From: Nostocoides japonicum T1-X7
Lineage (GTDB): Bacteria; Actinomycetota; Actinomycetes; Actinomycetales; Dermatophilaceae
NCBI RefSeq assembly: GCF_001046855.1
Contig: NZ_HF570958.1
Coordinates: 592,552 to 625,100 of the forward strand
DNA length: 32,549 bases
Direction: 5' to 3'
In this document: piece after piece, positions 8,578 through 17,201 of the stretch
Position numbering within the stretch: position 1 is the stretch's first letter
Layout of the letters: every line of letters starts with the position of its first letter
Position numbers and translations under genes: made by a program
Notes under the pieces: model-generated
What the model was told of the DNA's origin: nothing
Database searches by the model: none
The model's input: only the letters and a program-made list of their open reading frames with translations

Positions 8578-8583
8578 ACGCTA
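8578..8583 (-). promoter_or_regulatory. -10 box TAGCGT for leaderless ASCH gene
   Basis: TAGCGT on the minus strand is separated from the ATG at 8571 by exactly six bases. A weak TCGACG lies about 18 bases further upstream. Confidence 0.45.
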
Positions 8584-8713
8584 GAGCCGCCTCCAGGCGC
8601 CCGTCGATGGAGCACCCTTTCGCCGCCACGGGCCGCAGCATGCCGAGACGGGTTGACTGCAGGGAGGAGCATTGAGGTGCTCCTCGGTGGGATGCGGATG
8701 GAACGGGGACCGG

Positions 8714-9157
8714 ATGCGGTTGAACACGATCTACCGACTGACCTTCACCTACCCGCGCAGCTGGAGCATCGATCTGGAGGGCGGCTGGCAACAGCATCTG
8801 TTCCTGGCCGAGGGCCACTGCCAGGGACAGATCAGCGGGCGCTTCACCGGGTGCAACTTTCCCCTACGGCGAACCGCCGACGGCCCCTTCCAACCCGACT
8901 TCCGAGCCGTGATCGAGACCGACGACGGGGCCACCGTCATGGTCGAGTGGCACGGCTACGGCCGGGCATACCCCCCGGGGCGCCGACAGATCGTCGGGTC
9001 GGTTCGTCACCTGAGCGATCGCGATCCATATCGGCGCCTGAACGACGTCGTCTGTGTCTGCGTCGGAGAGGTGCGAGCGGCGGCCGACCCCGATAGCGAC
9101 TCGCCCACTCTGGTCCTCGACGTCGCCGAACTGGTCTGGGAGTCACTCCCGCAGTAG
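8714..9157 (+). CDS. DUF3237 family protein
   Basis: This 147-residue protein (LEGGWQQHLFLAEGHCQGQISGRFTG, FQPDFRAVIETDDGATVMVEWHGYGRAYP, DRDPYRRLNDVVCVCVGEV) resembles DUF3237, a small beta-rich family of unknown function. The FRAVIETDDGA and DPYRRLND segments are the most typical parts. I chose the ATG at 8714, preceded by GGGGA at a suitable distance. An ATG at 8672 in the same frame would add 14 residues lacking family character. It converges on the EamA transporter at 9266. No operon partner is visible. Confidence 0.8.
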   Translation: MRLNTIYRLTFTYPRSWSIDLEGGWQQHLFLAEGHCQGQISGRFTGCNFPLRRTADGPFQPDFRAVIETDDGATVMVEWHGYGRAYPPGRRQIVGSVRHLSDRDPYRRLNDVVCVCVGEVRAAADPDSDSPTLVLDVAELVWESLPQ

Positions 9158-9265
9158 GCAACGTCTCGCACGTACGGCATACCGCCGCCAGGCGGCCCAC
9201 CTGTCTGCGGGCATGAGTCATCGACTGCTGCGAGTCGCACGTGCGTGGCCGATCTGGCCTTCGTG

Positions 9266-10219
9266 TCAGGCCTGGGCCAGCCCGGCAGGTGCGGTCTCGG
9301 GTGGGCCACCGGCGCTGGTGTCCGGGTCCGAGCGGGTTCGCCTCTTCAGCTGCAGGACGGGGATGGCGGACAGCACGAGGGCCGCGCCGAGGAGCTGGAG
9401 AGGGGCGAGGAACTCGTGGAGGGTCAGTGCTGCCAGGGTGGTGGTGACCACGGGTTCGAAGGTGGACAGGATGGCGACGGTGCCGGTGTCGGTGCGGGCG
9501 AGGCCGGCGAAGAAGGCGAGCATCGCCAGGACGGTGGCGACCAGGGCCATGCAGAGGACCCAGGTCCAGCCGAGTGCGCCGAAGTGGAGGTCGAGTCCGC
9601 CGCCGAGCAGGACCCGTCCGGCCAGGGTGATCGAGGCGCCGGTCATGACGAGGGTGGCCAGCACCATGGGTGGGATGTGGCGGGCGGTCAGGTCGGCGGC
9701 GAGCATGTAGGCGGTGTAGACCAGCGCAGCGCCGAAGGCCAGGGCGACGCCCACGATGTTGTAGTGGAGACCGCCGGCGCCGAGGAGGACCAGCACGGTC
9801 CCCGCGGTGGCGGCCAGCAGTGCCCCGCCGCGGCGGGGTGTGAGGCGGCCCCGGCCCAGCGCGGCCGTGCCGAGGGTGACCATGAGGGGGTAGGTGTAGA
9901 GCACGAGCGACCCCACCGAGGCGTCGATGTGGCTCAGGGCCGCGAAGAACAGCATGGCGGCGACGGCGTACCCGGCCCCGCCCAGGACCAGCCCGGTCAG
10001 GATCGTGCGAGCGTCGAGTCCGACGCGGTATCCGGTGACGTGTCCGGCGGAGCGCAGGCTAGGGCGAACCAGCAGGATCACGCCCATCATGACGGCGGCG
10101 ATGAGGAAGCGGAACAACAGCAGCGCGTCGGCCGACACGCCGGCGCTGTAGGCGAGCTTGCCGAAGATGGCGCCGGTGCCGAAGCCTGCCGCCGACATCA
10201 ACACCAGGACGCGACCCAT
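9266..10219 (-). CDS. EamA/DMT-family membrane transporter
   Basis: This roughly 317-residue integral membrane protein shows about ten hydrophobic segments arranged as two EamA repeats. The first repeat begins MSAAGFGTGAIFGKLAYSAGV and the second covers NIVGVALAFGAALVYTAYML onward. The family exports metabolites or amino-acid-like compounds by proton-coupled drug/metabolite transport. The substrate cannot be read from sequence. I prefer the ATG at 10219 to the in-frame GTG at 10228, because a GATAGT -10-like hexamer (10227-10232) covers the GTG and would start transcription at the ATG. A LysR regulator is divergently transcribed from the same short region and is likely to control it. Confidence 0.88.
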   Translation of the reverse strand: MGRVLVLMSAAGFGTGAIFGKLAYSAGVSADALLLFRFLIAAVMMGVILLVRPSLRSAGHVTGYRVGLDARTILTGLVLGGAGYAVAAMLFFAALSHIDASVGSLVLYTYPLMVTLGTAALGRGRLTPRRGGALLAATAGTVLVLLGAGGLHYNIVGVALAFGAALVYTAYMLAADLTARHIPPMVLATLVMTGASITLAGRVLLGGGLDLHFGALGWTWVLCMALVATVLAMLAFFAGLARTDTGTVAILSTFEPVVTTTLAALTLHEFLAPLQLLGAALVLSAIPVLQLKRRTRSDPDTSAGGPPETAPAGLAQA

Positions 10220-10249
10220 GACGGTCACTATCGGAGACGTTGACTGGTC

Positions 10250-10274
10250 AGGTCCAGCGATGATTCATGGACCT
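10250..10274. promoter_or_regulatory. Inverted-repeat operator between EamA and LysR genes
   Basis: AGGTCCA (10250-10256) and TGGACCT (10268-10274) are perfect 7-base arms around 11 bases. Weaker symmetry extends outward through the ACTGGTCAGG and CTTACTGG flanks. This lies midway between the two divergent starts, just upstream of the LysR -10 box at 10282. It fits a LysR-type binding site that controls both genes. Confidence 0.65.
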
Positions 10275-10281
10275 TACTGGT

Positions 10282-10287
10282 TAGCAT
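10282..10287 (+). promoter_or_regulatory. -10 box TAGCAT for leaderless lysR
   Basis: TAGCAT is followed by six bases (TCCTTC) and the ATG at 10294, implying that transcription starts at the start codon. The -35 position overlaps the operator at 10250-10274, which is consistent with autoregulation. Confidence 0.5.
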
Positions 10288-10293
10288 TCCTTC

Positions 10294-11220
10294 ATGGTTG
10301 TGTATGACCTGCGTCGGCTTCGGGTCCTGCGGGAACTGCAGTTGCGGGGCACCTTGGGCGCCGTTGCGACGGCCCTGGGTTACACCCCGTCGGCGATCTC
10401 TCAGCAGTTGGCGGTGCTGGAGAAGGAAGCTGGGGTTCGGCTGTTGGACAAGGCGGGGCGGGGGGTGCGCCTGACCGACGCCGCCACCGTGCTGTGCCGG
10501 CACGCCGCCGCCATGCTCGCTGCGGCCGAGGCGGCCGAGGCCGAGCTGGCCTCTATGGCCGAGCAGGTCGGCGGCACCGTCCGGGCCGGGGGCCTCTCCT
10601 CGGCGACCCAGCGCGTCCTGGTCCCGACCCTCGCCGCGGTGCGCCGCGACCATCCGAGCATCCGTGTCGAGATCTCCGAGATCGAGCTGGAACAGGCGCT
10701 GCCCGAGCTACGACTCGGCAACCTCGACCTGGTGATCAGCGACGACTACGACGGACACCCACGGCCGCGCCCCGCCGGCCTGCGGTTCACCCAGCTGCTG
10801 CAGGAGCAGCTCATGCTGGTGCTGCCCGCCGACCACCCTCTCGCCCGCCACGAGGCGCCCGTCCCCGTCGCCTCGCTCCGGGACGACATCTGGATCACCT
10901 CCCCCTCCGGGAGCGGACACGACGCCCTCGTGGTCAGCACCTGTCGCGCCCTCGGCGGCTTCGAACCCGACATCCGACACCGCTCCAACGACGCCGACGT
11001 CCAGCTCGACCTGGTCCGGGCCGCCCACGCCGTCGCGTTCCTACCCGAACTCACCCTGCCCACCAACGACCCGACCATCGCCATCCGCGACATCGCCGAC
11101 GCCACCATCAACCGGCGACTGATGATCCTCACCCGGGACACCCCGCCGACGCCCGCCCTCCAACGCTTCCTGGACTCGATGAGCGGCCTGCCCGTGGCCC
11201 GCCACGCCCACGCCTGGTGA
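10294..11220 (+). CDS. LysR-family transcriptional regulator
   Basis: This 308-residue protein has an N-terminal winged helix-turn-helix (RRLRVLRELQLRGTLGAVATALGYTPSAISQQLAVLEKEAG, residues 6-50) and a periplasmic-binding-protein-like effector domain (about 90-300; ELRLGNLDLVISDDYD, LMLVLPADHPLA). It is divergent to the EamA transporter, with the starts 74 bases apart across a clear inverted repeat. By LysR logic it probably controls that exporter in response to the exported compound or a related metabolite. The effector is unknown. The start is fixed by the TAGCAT -10 box six bases upstream. No Shine-Dalgarno is present. Confidence 0.93.
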   Translation: MVVYDLRRLRVLRELQLRGTLGAVATALGYTPSAISQQLAVLEKEAGVRLLDKAGRGVRLTDAATVLCRHAAAMLAAAEAAEAELASMAEQVGGTVRAGGLSSATQRVLVPTLAAVRRDHPSIRVEISEIELEQALPELRLGNLDLVISDDYDGHPRPRPAGLRFTQLLQEQLMLVLPADHPLARHEAPVPVASLRDDIWITSPSGSGHDALVVSTCRALGGFEPDIRHRSNDADVQLDLVRAAHAVAFLPELTLPTNDPTIAIRDIADATINRRLMILTRDTPPTPALQRFLDSMSGLPVARHAHAW

Positions 11221-11430
11221 CCCGGGATGCGCAGGCAGGGCTTGCTGCATGGTGTCGAGGCTCCCCGGACAGGAGGGGGTCCCTGTGGAGTGGCGCTCCT
11301 GGAGCCTTTGGGGCCCCGGAAGCCTGGATGTCCCCGTGCCCGACTCGTAGCGGAGGCAGGAGGTGGACCTCCGGCTCTGCGCGCGAGGCCGACCCCTCGA
11401 CAGGGCCGCCGCCGGAGCTGCGGGCGTCGA

Positions 11431-13140
11431 TCAGGTGCGGGCGTCGACCGCCTCCTGGGCGAGCTGCTCGAGCTCGACCTTGCGGATCTTGCCTGTCGTG
11501 GTCATGGGGAAGTCGTCGACCACGACGACGACCGGGACCTTGTAGCGGGACAGGTGCTCGGCGGCATACGCCTCGAGCGTCGCGGCATCGACGCCCCGGC
11601 CCACGAGGGTGACGAAGGCGACCGGCTGCTCGCCCTTGTCCGGATGGGCGGCCGGCACGACGGCGACCGACCCGACGGCGGGGTGCCGGCCGAGCGCCAT
11701 CTCGATCTCGGCGGGGAAGACGCTCATCCCCTTGACCTTGATCATCTCCTTGCGCCGCCCGAGGTAGTGCAGGCAGCCCGCCTCGTCGAGTCGTCCGTTG
11801 TCGCCGGTATGCAGCCAGCCGTCGACGAGCTGCTCGGCCGTCGCCTCCGGGTTGTTCCAGTAGCCCGTCGTCACGGCGGGGCTGCGGACGAGGATCTCCC
11901 CGGACTCGCCGACGGACACGGGCAGGCCGGTCTCCCAGTCGACGACGACGATGTCGGTACCCGGCACGGGCACGCCGCAGAACACCGGCTCCTCGAGGAG
12001 GTCGCGGTCGCCCTCGGCGAGCCCCCAGGGGGAGGTGTCGAGGGTGTTGGTCTCGGTGAGGCCGTAGGAGGCTTCGCGGAGGAGCGAGTGCGAGCCGACA
12101 CGGTCGCGCCACCGACGGCGCACCTCGGGGTCCATCTTGCGGACGAACGAGACGGCGTTGGGGTCGATGAGCGCGGACAGGTCGTGGTCGGCGAGGTCGT
12201 CGCGGTCGAGGATCTCCAGGTAGTTCTCGACGGTGCCGCACATCGTCCGCACCCGGTGCTCCGCGAGGAGCCGCAACGCGGTCCCGGCATCCCAGCGGGC
12301 CATGAGCACCGAGGTGCCTCCGAGAACGACGGGGAGGAGGATGCCGAGGTCCTCCCCGGCGATCCAGAAGATCGGCAGGTAGCACAGCGCGGAGAACTCG
12401 TCCTCCGCACCGAGGCCGATCGAGGTGGCCGCCGCAGCCGCCGTGTAGAGCATGTGGCGCTGGGTGTGCTGGCAACCCTTCGGGAAGCCCGTCGTCCCAC
12501 CCGTGTAGTTGAGAGCCGCGAGGGCGTCGAGGTCGGTGGCGCAGTCCGTGATCGGCGCGTGGACGACGAGGTCACCCCATGCCGACTCGCCTCCGCCCGG
12601 CCCGTCGGGATCGGCCTGCCCGGCCCCCAGCGGCACGACGACGACGTGCTCCAGCGGCGTGGCGGCCCGGACGGACCGCACCGCGGGCAGGAGGGCCGGG
12701 AAGGTGACGAGCACCGCAGCGCCGCTGTCGGTCAGCTCGTATGCGAGCTCCTCGGGGGTGAACATCGGGTTGACCGGCACGTGGACGGCTCCGAGGCGGA
12801 GGGCGGCGAGCATCGTGACGACGAACTCCGTCGAGTTCGGCAGGTCCACCGCGACCCGGTCGCCGGCCGAGACCCCGAGGGCGCGCAGCCCCCCGGCGGC
12901 GCGGCGGACGCGGTCGTCGAGCGCGGCATACGTCGTCGTCTCCCCGGCGCAGACGACGGCCGGCTTGTCGGGGGACACCGCGGCCCAGTGCGAGACGTAC
13001 TCCGGGAGGGTGCGCTCGCCGTAGGGGTAGCGCACCTCGTCGGGCACGACCGCCGGCCGGGTCGCCGACTGCCGGCGGCGCAGGTCCGCGACATGGGCCT
13101 CGATGACGTCGGCGAAGCTCGCCTGCGACTGCGCGCTCAT
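11431..13140 (-). CDS. AMP-binding acyl-CoA synthetase/ligase
   Basis: This 569-residue adenylate-forming enzyme would activate a carboxylic acid to its CoA thioester via an acyl-adenylate. The P-loop-like NYTGGTTGFPKG lies near residue 217, SYGLTETN further on, GWLHTGDNGRLDEAG and YLGRRKEMIKVKG in the hinge, and the catalytic lysine motif TTTGKIRK near 551. All core motifs look intact. The ATG at 13140 overlaps the carboxylase stop (ATGA) and has a strong AGGAGG ribosome-binding site, so it is translationally coupled and in one operon. The natural substrate is not evident. The pairing suggests it supplies the CoA ester that the carboxylase then uses. Confidence 0.93.
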   Translation of the reverse strand: MSAQSQASFADVIEAHVADLRRRQSATRPAVVPDEVRYPYGERTLPEYVSHWAAVSPDKPAVVCAGETTTYAALDDRVRRAAGGLRALGVSAGDRVAVDLPNSTEFVVTMLAALRLGAVHVPVNPMFTPEELAYELTDSGAAVLVTFPALLPAVRSVRAATPLEHVVVVPLGAGQADPDGPGGGESAWGDLVVHAPITDCATDLDALAALNYTGGTTGFPKGCQHTQRHMLYTAAAAATSIGLGAEDEFSALCYLPIFWIAGEDLGILLPVVLGGTSVLMARWDAGTALRLLAEHRVRTMCGTVENYLEILDRDDLADHDLSALIDPNAVSFVRKMDPEVRRRWRDRVGSHSLLREASYGLTETNTLDTSPWGLAEGDRDLLEEPVFCGVPVPGTDIVVVDWETGLPVSVGESGEILVRSPAVTTGYWNNPEATAEQLVDGWLHTGDNGRLDEAGCLHYLGRRKEMIKVKGMSVFPAEIEMALGRHPAVGSVAVVPAAHPDKGEQPVAFVTLVGRGVDAATLEAYAAEHLSRYKVPVVVVVDDFPMTTTGKIRKVELEQLAQEAVDART

Positions 13141-16100
13141 GGTGTCCTCCTGGGGGTGGGTCGGCCGGCCGGGCCGGACGGGTGCTCCTCGAGCGCGGTG
13201 CGGATCCACGCGGGCGTCTCGGCGGGGTCGATGACGGCGTCGAGCTCGAAGGCCTGGGCGGCGTTCGTCGCTCGACCGGCCTCGTAGGCCGCCGCGACGA
13301 GCTCGTCGTAGCGGCGCTGACGGGCCTCGGCCGTCGGCTCGGCCTCCAGCTCGCGGCGGTAGCCGAGCCGCACGGCGCCCTCGAGGCCCATGGCCCCGAC
13401 CTCGCCCGTCGGCCAGGCGAGGGTGGCGACCGGCTGCCGGAAGCTGCCCGTCGCCATCGCCTGGGCGCCGAGGCCGTAGCCCTTGCGGACGACGACGGCG
13501 ACGACGGGCACGGTGAGGCGTGCGCCGGCGACGAAGAGATCGGCGAAGCGGCGCACGGTCGCCTCCTCCTCCGATGCCGGCCCGACCATGAACCCCGGTG
13601 TGTCGCAGAGGGATACGACAGGGAGCCGGTAGCGCTCGCAGAGTCCGAGGAAGCGGGCCATCTTGTCCGCGGCGTCGGCGTCGATGGCGCCGCCGAGGTG
13701 CTCGGGGTTGTTGGCGACGACGCCGACGGCGCGGCCGCCGAGGCGTGCGAGCGCGGTGACGATGCCCGCGCCGAACCCGTCGCGCAGCTCGAGGACGGAC
13801 CCCTCGTCGGCAAGTGCCCGGACGACGCCGCGGATGTCGTATGCCCGGCGCCGGTTCTCGGGGACGAGGTGCCGCAGGAGGCGCGGGTCGGCGGCGGCGT
13901 GCTCGCCCGCGAGGTGCGGCTGCTGGACGTATGCGAGGTACCGCTGCGCGACCTCGACGGCGGCAGCCTCGTCGTCGACGAGGACGTCGACGACCCCGTT
14001 CGCGTGCTGGACGGCGGCGGGACCGATGTCCTCGGGGGCGTATGCGCCGAGGCCGCCGCCCTCGATCATCGCCGGTCCGCCCATGCCGATGTTCGCGTCG
14101 CGGGCCGCGATGACGACGTCGCAGCAGCCGAGGAGTGCGGCGTTGCCGGCGAAGCAGCGCCCCGCGACGATCCCGACCGTCGGGACGACCTCGTGGAGGG
14201 AGGCCATCGTCGCGAACGTCGGGACGTCGAGGCCCGAGACGGACGTCGTGTCCGTGTCGCCCGGCCGGCCGCCGCCGCCCTCGGCGAACAGGACGACCGG
14301 GAGGCGTCGGTCCCGGGCCAGCTCGAGCATCCGGTCGGTCTTCTTGTGGTTGAGGTAGCCCTGGGTGCCCGCCATGACGGTGTAGTCGTAGGCGAGGACG
14401 GCGCAAGCCGGGTTCTCCACGCCGCGCGTGCCGTTGACGTCGCCGACTCCGGTGACGATCCCGTCGGCGGGCGTCCGGAGGACGAGGTCGTCGACGTGTC
14501 GGCGCCGACGCTGGGCGGCGATGGCGAGCGCGCCGTACTCGCGGAAGCTGCCGTCGTCGAGGAGGTGGGCGAGGTTCTCGCGGGCCGTGCGGCGGCCCGT
14601 GGCGTGCCGCTTGGCGACGGCCTCCGGTCGCGCCTCGTCGAGGGTGACGCGGTGCCGCGCCCGGACGGACTCGAGGTCGGCCCGGACGGCGTCGAGGTCG
14701 ACGACCTCCTCCTCGACCTCCTCGACGACAGCGCTGTCGTCGGCCGCCATGACGACGAGGGGCTCGCCGGCCGACACCGTCGCTCCCGGCTCGCTGCGGA
14801 CCTCGGCGACCGTGCCCGCGTGCGGCGCCCGGAGGACGTGCTCCATCTTCATCGCCTCGAGGAGGACGACCTCGTCGTGCCGCTGGACACGGTCCCCCGG
14901 GCGGACCCGGACCTCGAGGACCGTGCCGACCATCGGCGCGACGATGTCGTGGGTGTCGTCGGCGTCCACGGGCGGCGTGACGAGGTCGGCGAGATGGTCG
15001 TCGACGAACGTCGTCGTCGCCGCGCCACCGCGGACGACGTCGTGCGCGAGGACGCGGTCGAGGAAGTCGGTGTTCGTCGCGACGCCGGTGACGAGCACGT
15101 CGGCGAGCGCGGACCGCTGCCGGTCGATCGCCTCCTCGAGCGTCGAGCCGGCCGGGGCGTGGGTGATCACCTTGGCGAGGAGCGGGTCGTAGCGCCCGGT
15201 CACCTCGGCGCCGGTGCGCAGCCACGTGTCGACGCGCACGCCCGGCCCGCCCGGCAGGTCGCACGCCGTGACGCGTCCGCTCGTCGCGATGGTCGAGCCG
15301 TCGGGTTCCACGCGCTCGGCGCAGACGCGCGTCTCGACGGCGATGCCTCGCTCGGCGGGCCGCCCGGCGAGACCGACGTCGGCCAGCCGGGCGCCGAGAG
15401 CGAGCCGCAGCTGGGCCGCGACGAGATCGACGCCGGCCACCTCCTCGGTCACCGGGTGCTCCACCTGGATCCGGGGGTTCACCTCGAGGAACACCCACCG
15501 GCCGGGAGCCACGAGGAACTCCACGGTCGCGACACCCCGGAGCCCGACGTCGCCGGCCAGGCGCTCGGCCGCGTCGGCCAGCTCACCTCGGACCTCGCGC
15601 GGCACGGTGACGGCCGGCGCGATCTCGAGGACCTTCTGACGCCGGCGCTGGACCGAGCAGTCCCGGTCCCCGACGGCGACGGCCGTCGCGCCGTCGCCGG
15701 CGACCTGCACCTCGATGTGGCGCGCGCCGTCGAGCAGCTCCTCGGCATACACCGTCGCCTGCCCGAAGCTGCGGCCCGCTTCGGAGGAGGCCCGGTCCCA
15801 CTCCGCGGCGAGGCTCGCGACGTCGCGGACGGGTCGCATGCCGCGTCCCCCGCCGCCATGGGCCGCCTTGACCATGACGCCGCCGGCGTCGGCGAGGAGT
15901 GCGCGGGCGGCGGCCACGGACGATGCACCGCGAAGGACGGGTATGCCGAGCCGTTCGGCCCGGGCCCGGGCCTCGCGCTTGTCCCCGAGGGCCACGAGGA
16001 CCTCCGGGGACGGCCCGACGAACCCGACCCCGGCGCGCTCGCAGGCCCGGGCCAGCTCGGCCGACTCGCTGAGGAAGCCGTAGCCCGGATGAAGGAGCTG

Positions 16101-16325
16101 CGCGCCGGCCTCCCGTGCGGCGGCCACGACGGCCTCGACGTCGAGGTATGCCGCGACGCCCGTGCCGGGGAGGGGCACGGCGACGTCGGCGTGGCGGGCG
16201 TGCAACGCGCCCGGCTCGTCGGCGGTCGTCACGGCGACGGGGACGAGGCCGACCGCGTGGGCGGCGGTGCAGACGCGGATGGCGATCTCGCCGCGGTTGG
16301 CGACGAGGACCCGGCTCGCGGGCAT
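13137..16325 (-). CDS. Single-chain biotin-dependent acyl-CoA carboxylase (BC-BCCP-CT fusion)
   Basis: One 1062-residue chain carries all three activities. Biotin carboxylase covers about residues 1-450 (RVLVANRGEIAIRV; ATP-grasp glycine loop KAAHGGGGRGM near 152; EVNPRIQVEHPVTE). A biotinyl domain with EAMKMEHV lies near 492, and a two-part carboxyltransferase covers about 555-1062. It uses ATP and bicarbonate to carboxylate an acyl-CoA; the substrate is unknown. Single-chain long-chain acyl-CoA carboxylases have been described from Mycobacterium avium; most actinobacterial enzymes split BC-BCCP and CT into subunits. I chose the ATG at 16325 because it has a GGGAG site and lies about 30 bases after the predicted transcription start. 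A more upstream ATG at 16376 falls inside the promoter palindrome. The downstream ligase overlaps its stop. Confidence 0.92.
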   Translation of the reverse strand: MPASRVLVANRGEIAIRVCTAAHAVGLVPVAVTTADEPGALHARHADVAVPLPGTGVAAYLDVEAVVAAAREAGAQLLHPGYGFLSESAELARACERAGVGFVGPSPEVLVALGDKREARARAERLGIPVLRGASSVAAARALLADAGGVMVKAAHGGGGRGMRPVRDVASLAAEWDRASSEAGRSFGQATVYAEELLDGARHIEVQVAGDGATAVAVGDRDCSVQRRRQKVLEIAPAVTVPREVRGELADAAERLAGDVGLRGVATVEFLVAPGRWVFLEVNPRIQVEHPVTEEVAGVDLVAAQLRLALGARLADVGLAGRPAERGIAVETRVCAERVEPDGSTIATSGRVTACDLPGGPGVRVDTWLRTGAEVTGRYDPLLAKVITHAPAGSTLEEAIDRQRSALADVLVTGVATNTDFLDRVLAHDVVRGGAATTTFVDDHLADLVTPPVDADDTHDIVAPMVGTVLEVRVRPGDRVQRHDEVVLLEAMKMEHVLRAPHAGTVAEVRSEPGATVSAGEPLVVMAADDSAVVEEVEEEVVDLDAVRADLESVRARHRVTLDEARPEAVAKRHATGRRTARENLAHLLDDGSFREYGALAIAAQRRRRHVDDLVLRTPADGIVTGVGDVNGTRGVENPACAVLAYDYTVMAGTQGYLNHKKTDRMLELARDRRLPVVLFAEGGGGRPGDTDTTSVSGLDVPTFATMASLHEVVPTVGIVAGRCFAGNAALLGCCDVVIAARDANIGMGGPAMIEGGGLGAYAPEDIGPAAVQHANGVVDVLVDDEAAAVEVAQRYLAYVQQPHLAGEHAAADPRLLRHLVPENRRRAYDIRGVVRALADEGSVLELRDGFGAGIVTALARLGGRAVGVVANNPEHLGGAIDADAADKMARFLGLCERYRLPVVSLCDTPGFMVGPASEEEATVRRFADLFVAGARLTVPVVAVVVRKGYGLGAQAMATGSFRQPVATLAWPTGEVGAMGLEGAVRLGYRRELEAEPTAEARQRRYDELVAAAYEAGRATNAAQAFELDAVIDPAETPAWIRTALEEHPSGPAGRPTPRRTP

Positions 16326-16362
16326 GGGACTCCCGGGCGCGGGCGGCGTCGTCACGTCGGCG

Positions 16363-16397
16363 ATTGTCGTTGACATGAGTGTCAACGTCAAGACAAT
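16363..16397. promoter_or_regulatory. Overlapping divergent promoters with a TetR-type palindrome
   Basis: CGTTGACA-TGAG-TGTCAACG (16368-16387) is a perfect 8-base-arm palindrome. Leftward, TTGACG (16386-16391), a 17-base spacer and GACAAT (16363-16368) form the carboxylase promoter, with the palindrome lying almost exactly in the spacer. Rightward, TTGACA (16370-16375), 16 bases and GACAAT (16392-16397) form the TetR promoter. Bound repressor would block both. This strongly suggests autoregulation and control of the carboxylase-ligase operon by the adjacent TetR protein. Confidence 0.75.
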
Positions 16398-16403
16398 GGA
16401 CCG

Positions 16404-17069
16404 ATGACGACCATCCCGTGGGCGACCCGCGAGAAGCACGACCGCGCCGGGTCCGCGCAGCACGCCGCCCTCCTCGCCGCGGCGCGGGAGGCGTTCGAGG
16501 ACAACGGGTATGCGACGACGACCGTCGCCGACATCACCCACCGGGCCGGGGTGAGCAGGGCGACCTTCTACGTCTACTTCGCCTCCAAGCACGACGTCTT
16601 CGCCCACCTCGCCCACGGCCTGCGGGAGGAGCTGCGGGCGAGCCAGAGCCTCACGCCCGACCAGGCCGGCGACGTGCGACGGGCAGCGGTCGAGGCGACC
16701 GTCGCCTACCTCGACGCCTACACCCGCAACGTCCGGCTCCTCACCGTCCTGCAGCACCAGGCGCTCACCGACCCGGTCCAGCGGGCCCTCCTCGACGACA
16801 TCGAGGACCACACCCTGCGGACGACGACCCGGTTCATCGAGCGGGCCGTCGCCGAGCACGGTCTCGTGCCCGCCGCTCCGCCCCGGGACGTCGCCCGGGC
16901 CGCGGGCGGCATGGTCGCCGCATACGCCGCCGTCCTCCATGTCCATCCGGACCGTCACGCCGACGTCGCCCGGCACGTCGGGGCGATGTTCGTCCGGCTT
17001 CTCGGCATCCCCGAGGCGGCGGGCCGGCCGGCTGCGGCCGGCCGGGGCGACACCTCGCCGGCCGCCTGA
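16404..17069 (+). CDS. TetR/AcrR-family transcriptional regulator
   Basis: This 221-residue protein has a clear N-terminal TetR helix-turn-helix (LLAAAREAFEDNGYATTTVADITHRAGVSRATFYVYFASKHDVF, about residues 18-62) and an all-helical C-terminal domain that would bind a ligand, plausibly an acyl-CoA or the free acid. The ATG lies six bases after the GACAAT -10 box, so the transcript should be leaderless; no ribosome-binding site is present. The divergent carboxylase-ligase operon shares its palindromic operator. Repression of that operon is the natural prediction. Confidence 0.92.
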   Translation: MTTIPWATREKHDRAGSAQHAALLAAAREAFEDNGYATTTVADITHRAGVSRATFYVYFASKHDVFAHLAHGLREELRASQSLTPDQAGDVRRAAVEATVAYLDAYTRNVRLLTVLQHQALTDPVQRALLDDIEDHTLRTTTRFIERAVAEHGLVPAAPPRDVARAAGGMVAAYAAVLHVHPDRHADVARHVGAMFVRLLGIPEAAGRPAAAGRGDTSPAA

Positions 17070-17161
17070 CTCCCGCTCGACCCGACGCCTCGCCTCCCGT
17101 CCCGGCGCCGAGCCGAGCGGGCGGCCGTCCGGACCGGCCGCGCGGGGAGACGCATCCGCCT

Positions 17162-17201
17162 CGCTCGGGTGGACCGGCATACCCCGCGCTCGGGTGGACC
17201 G
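17162..17201. repeat. Short direct repeat CGCTCGGGTGGACCG
   Basis: The 15-base word occurs at 17162-17176 and 17187-17201 with a 25-base period, in the convergent gap between the TetR gene and the membrane-protein gene. A GCATAC word lies between the copies. No function is assigned. Confidence 0.5.

Noticed and set aside
11221..11430. Terminator between lysR and the acyl-CoA synthetase gene
   Set aside because: Only short palindromes such as GGAGGTGGACCTCC (11359-11372) are present in this convergent gap; none is strong enough to call, and nothing else is seen there.
13182..16373. Long open frame on the plus strand opposite the carboxylase
   Set aside because: It mirrors the carboxylase gene in a complementary codon frame and contains no recognisable domain.
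16326..16376. Upstream ATG (16376) as the start of the carboxylase
   Set aside because: It lies inside the palindrome and upstream of the predicted transcription start. The ATG at 16325 has a ribosome-binding site and directly precedes the conserved biotin carboxylase N-terminus.
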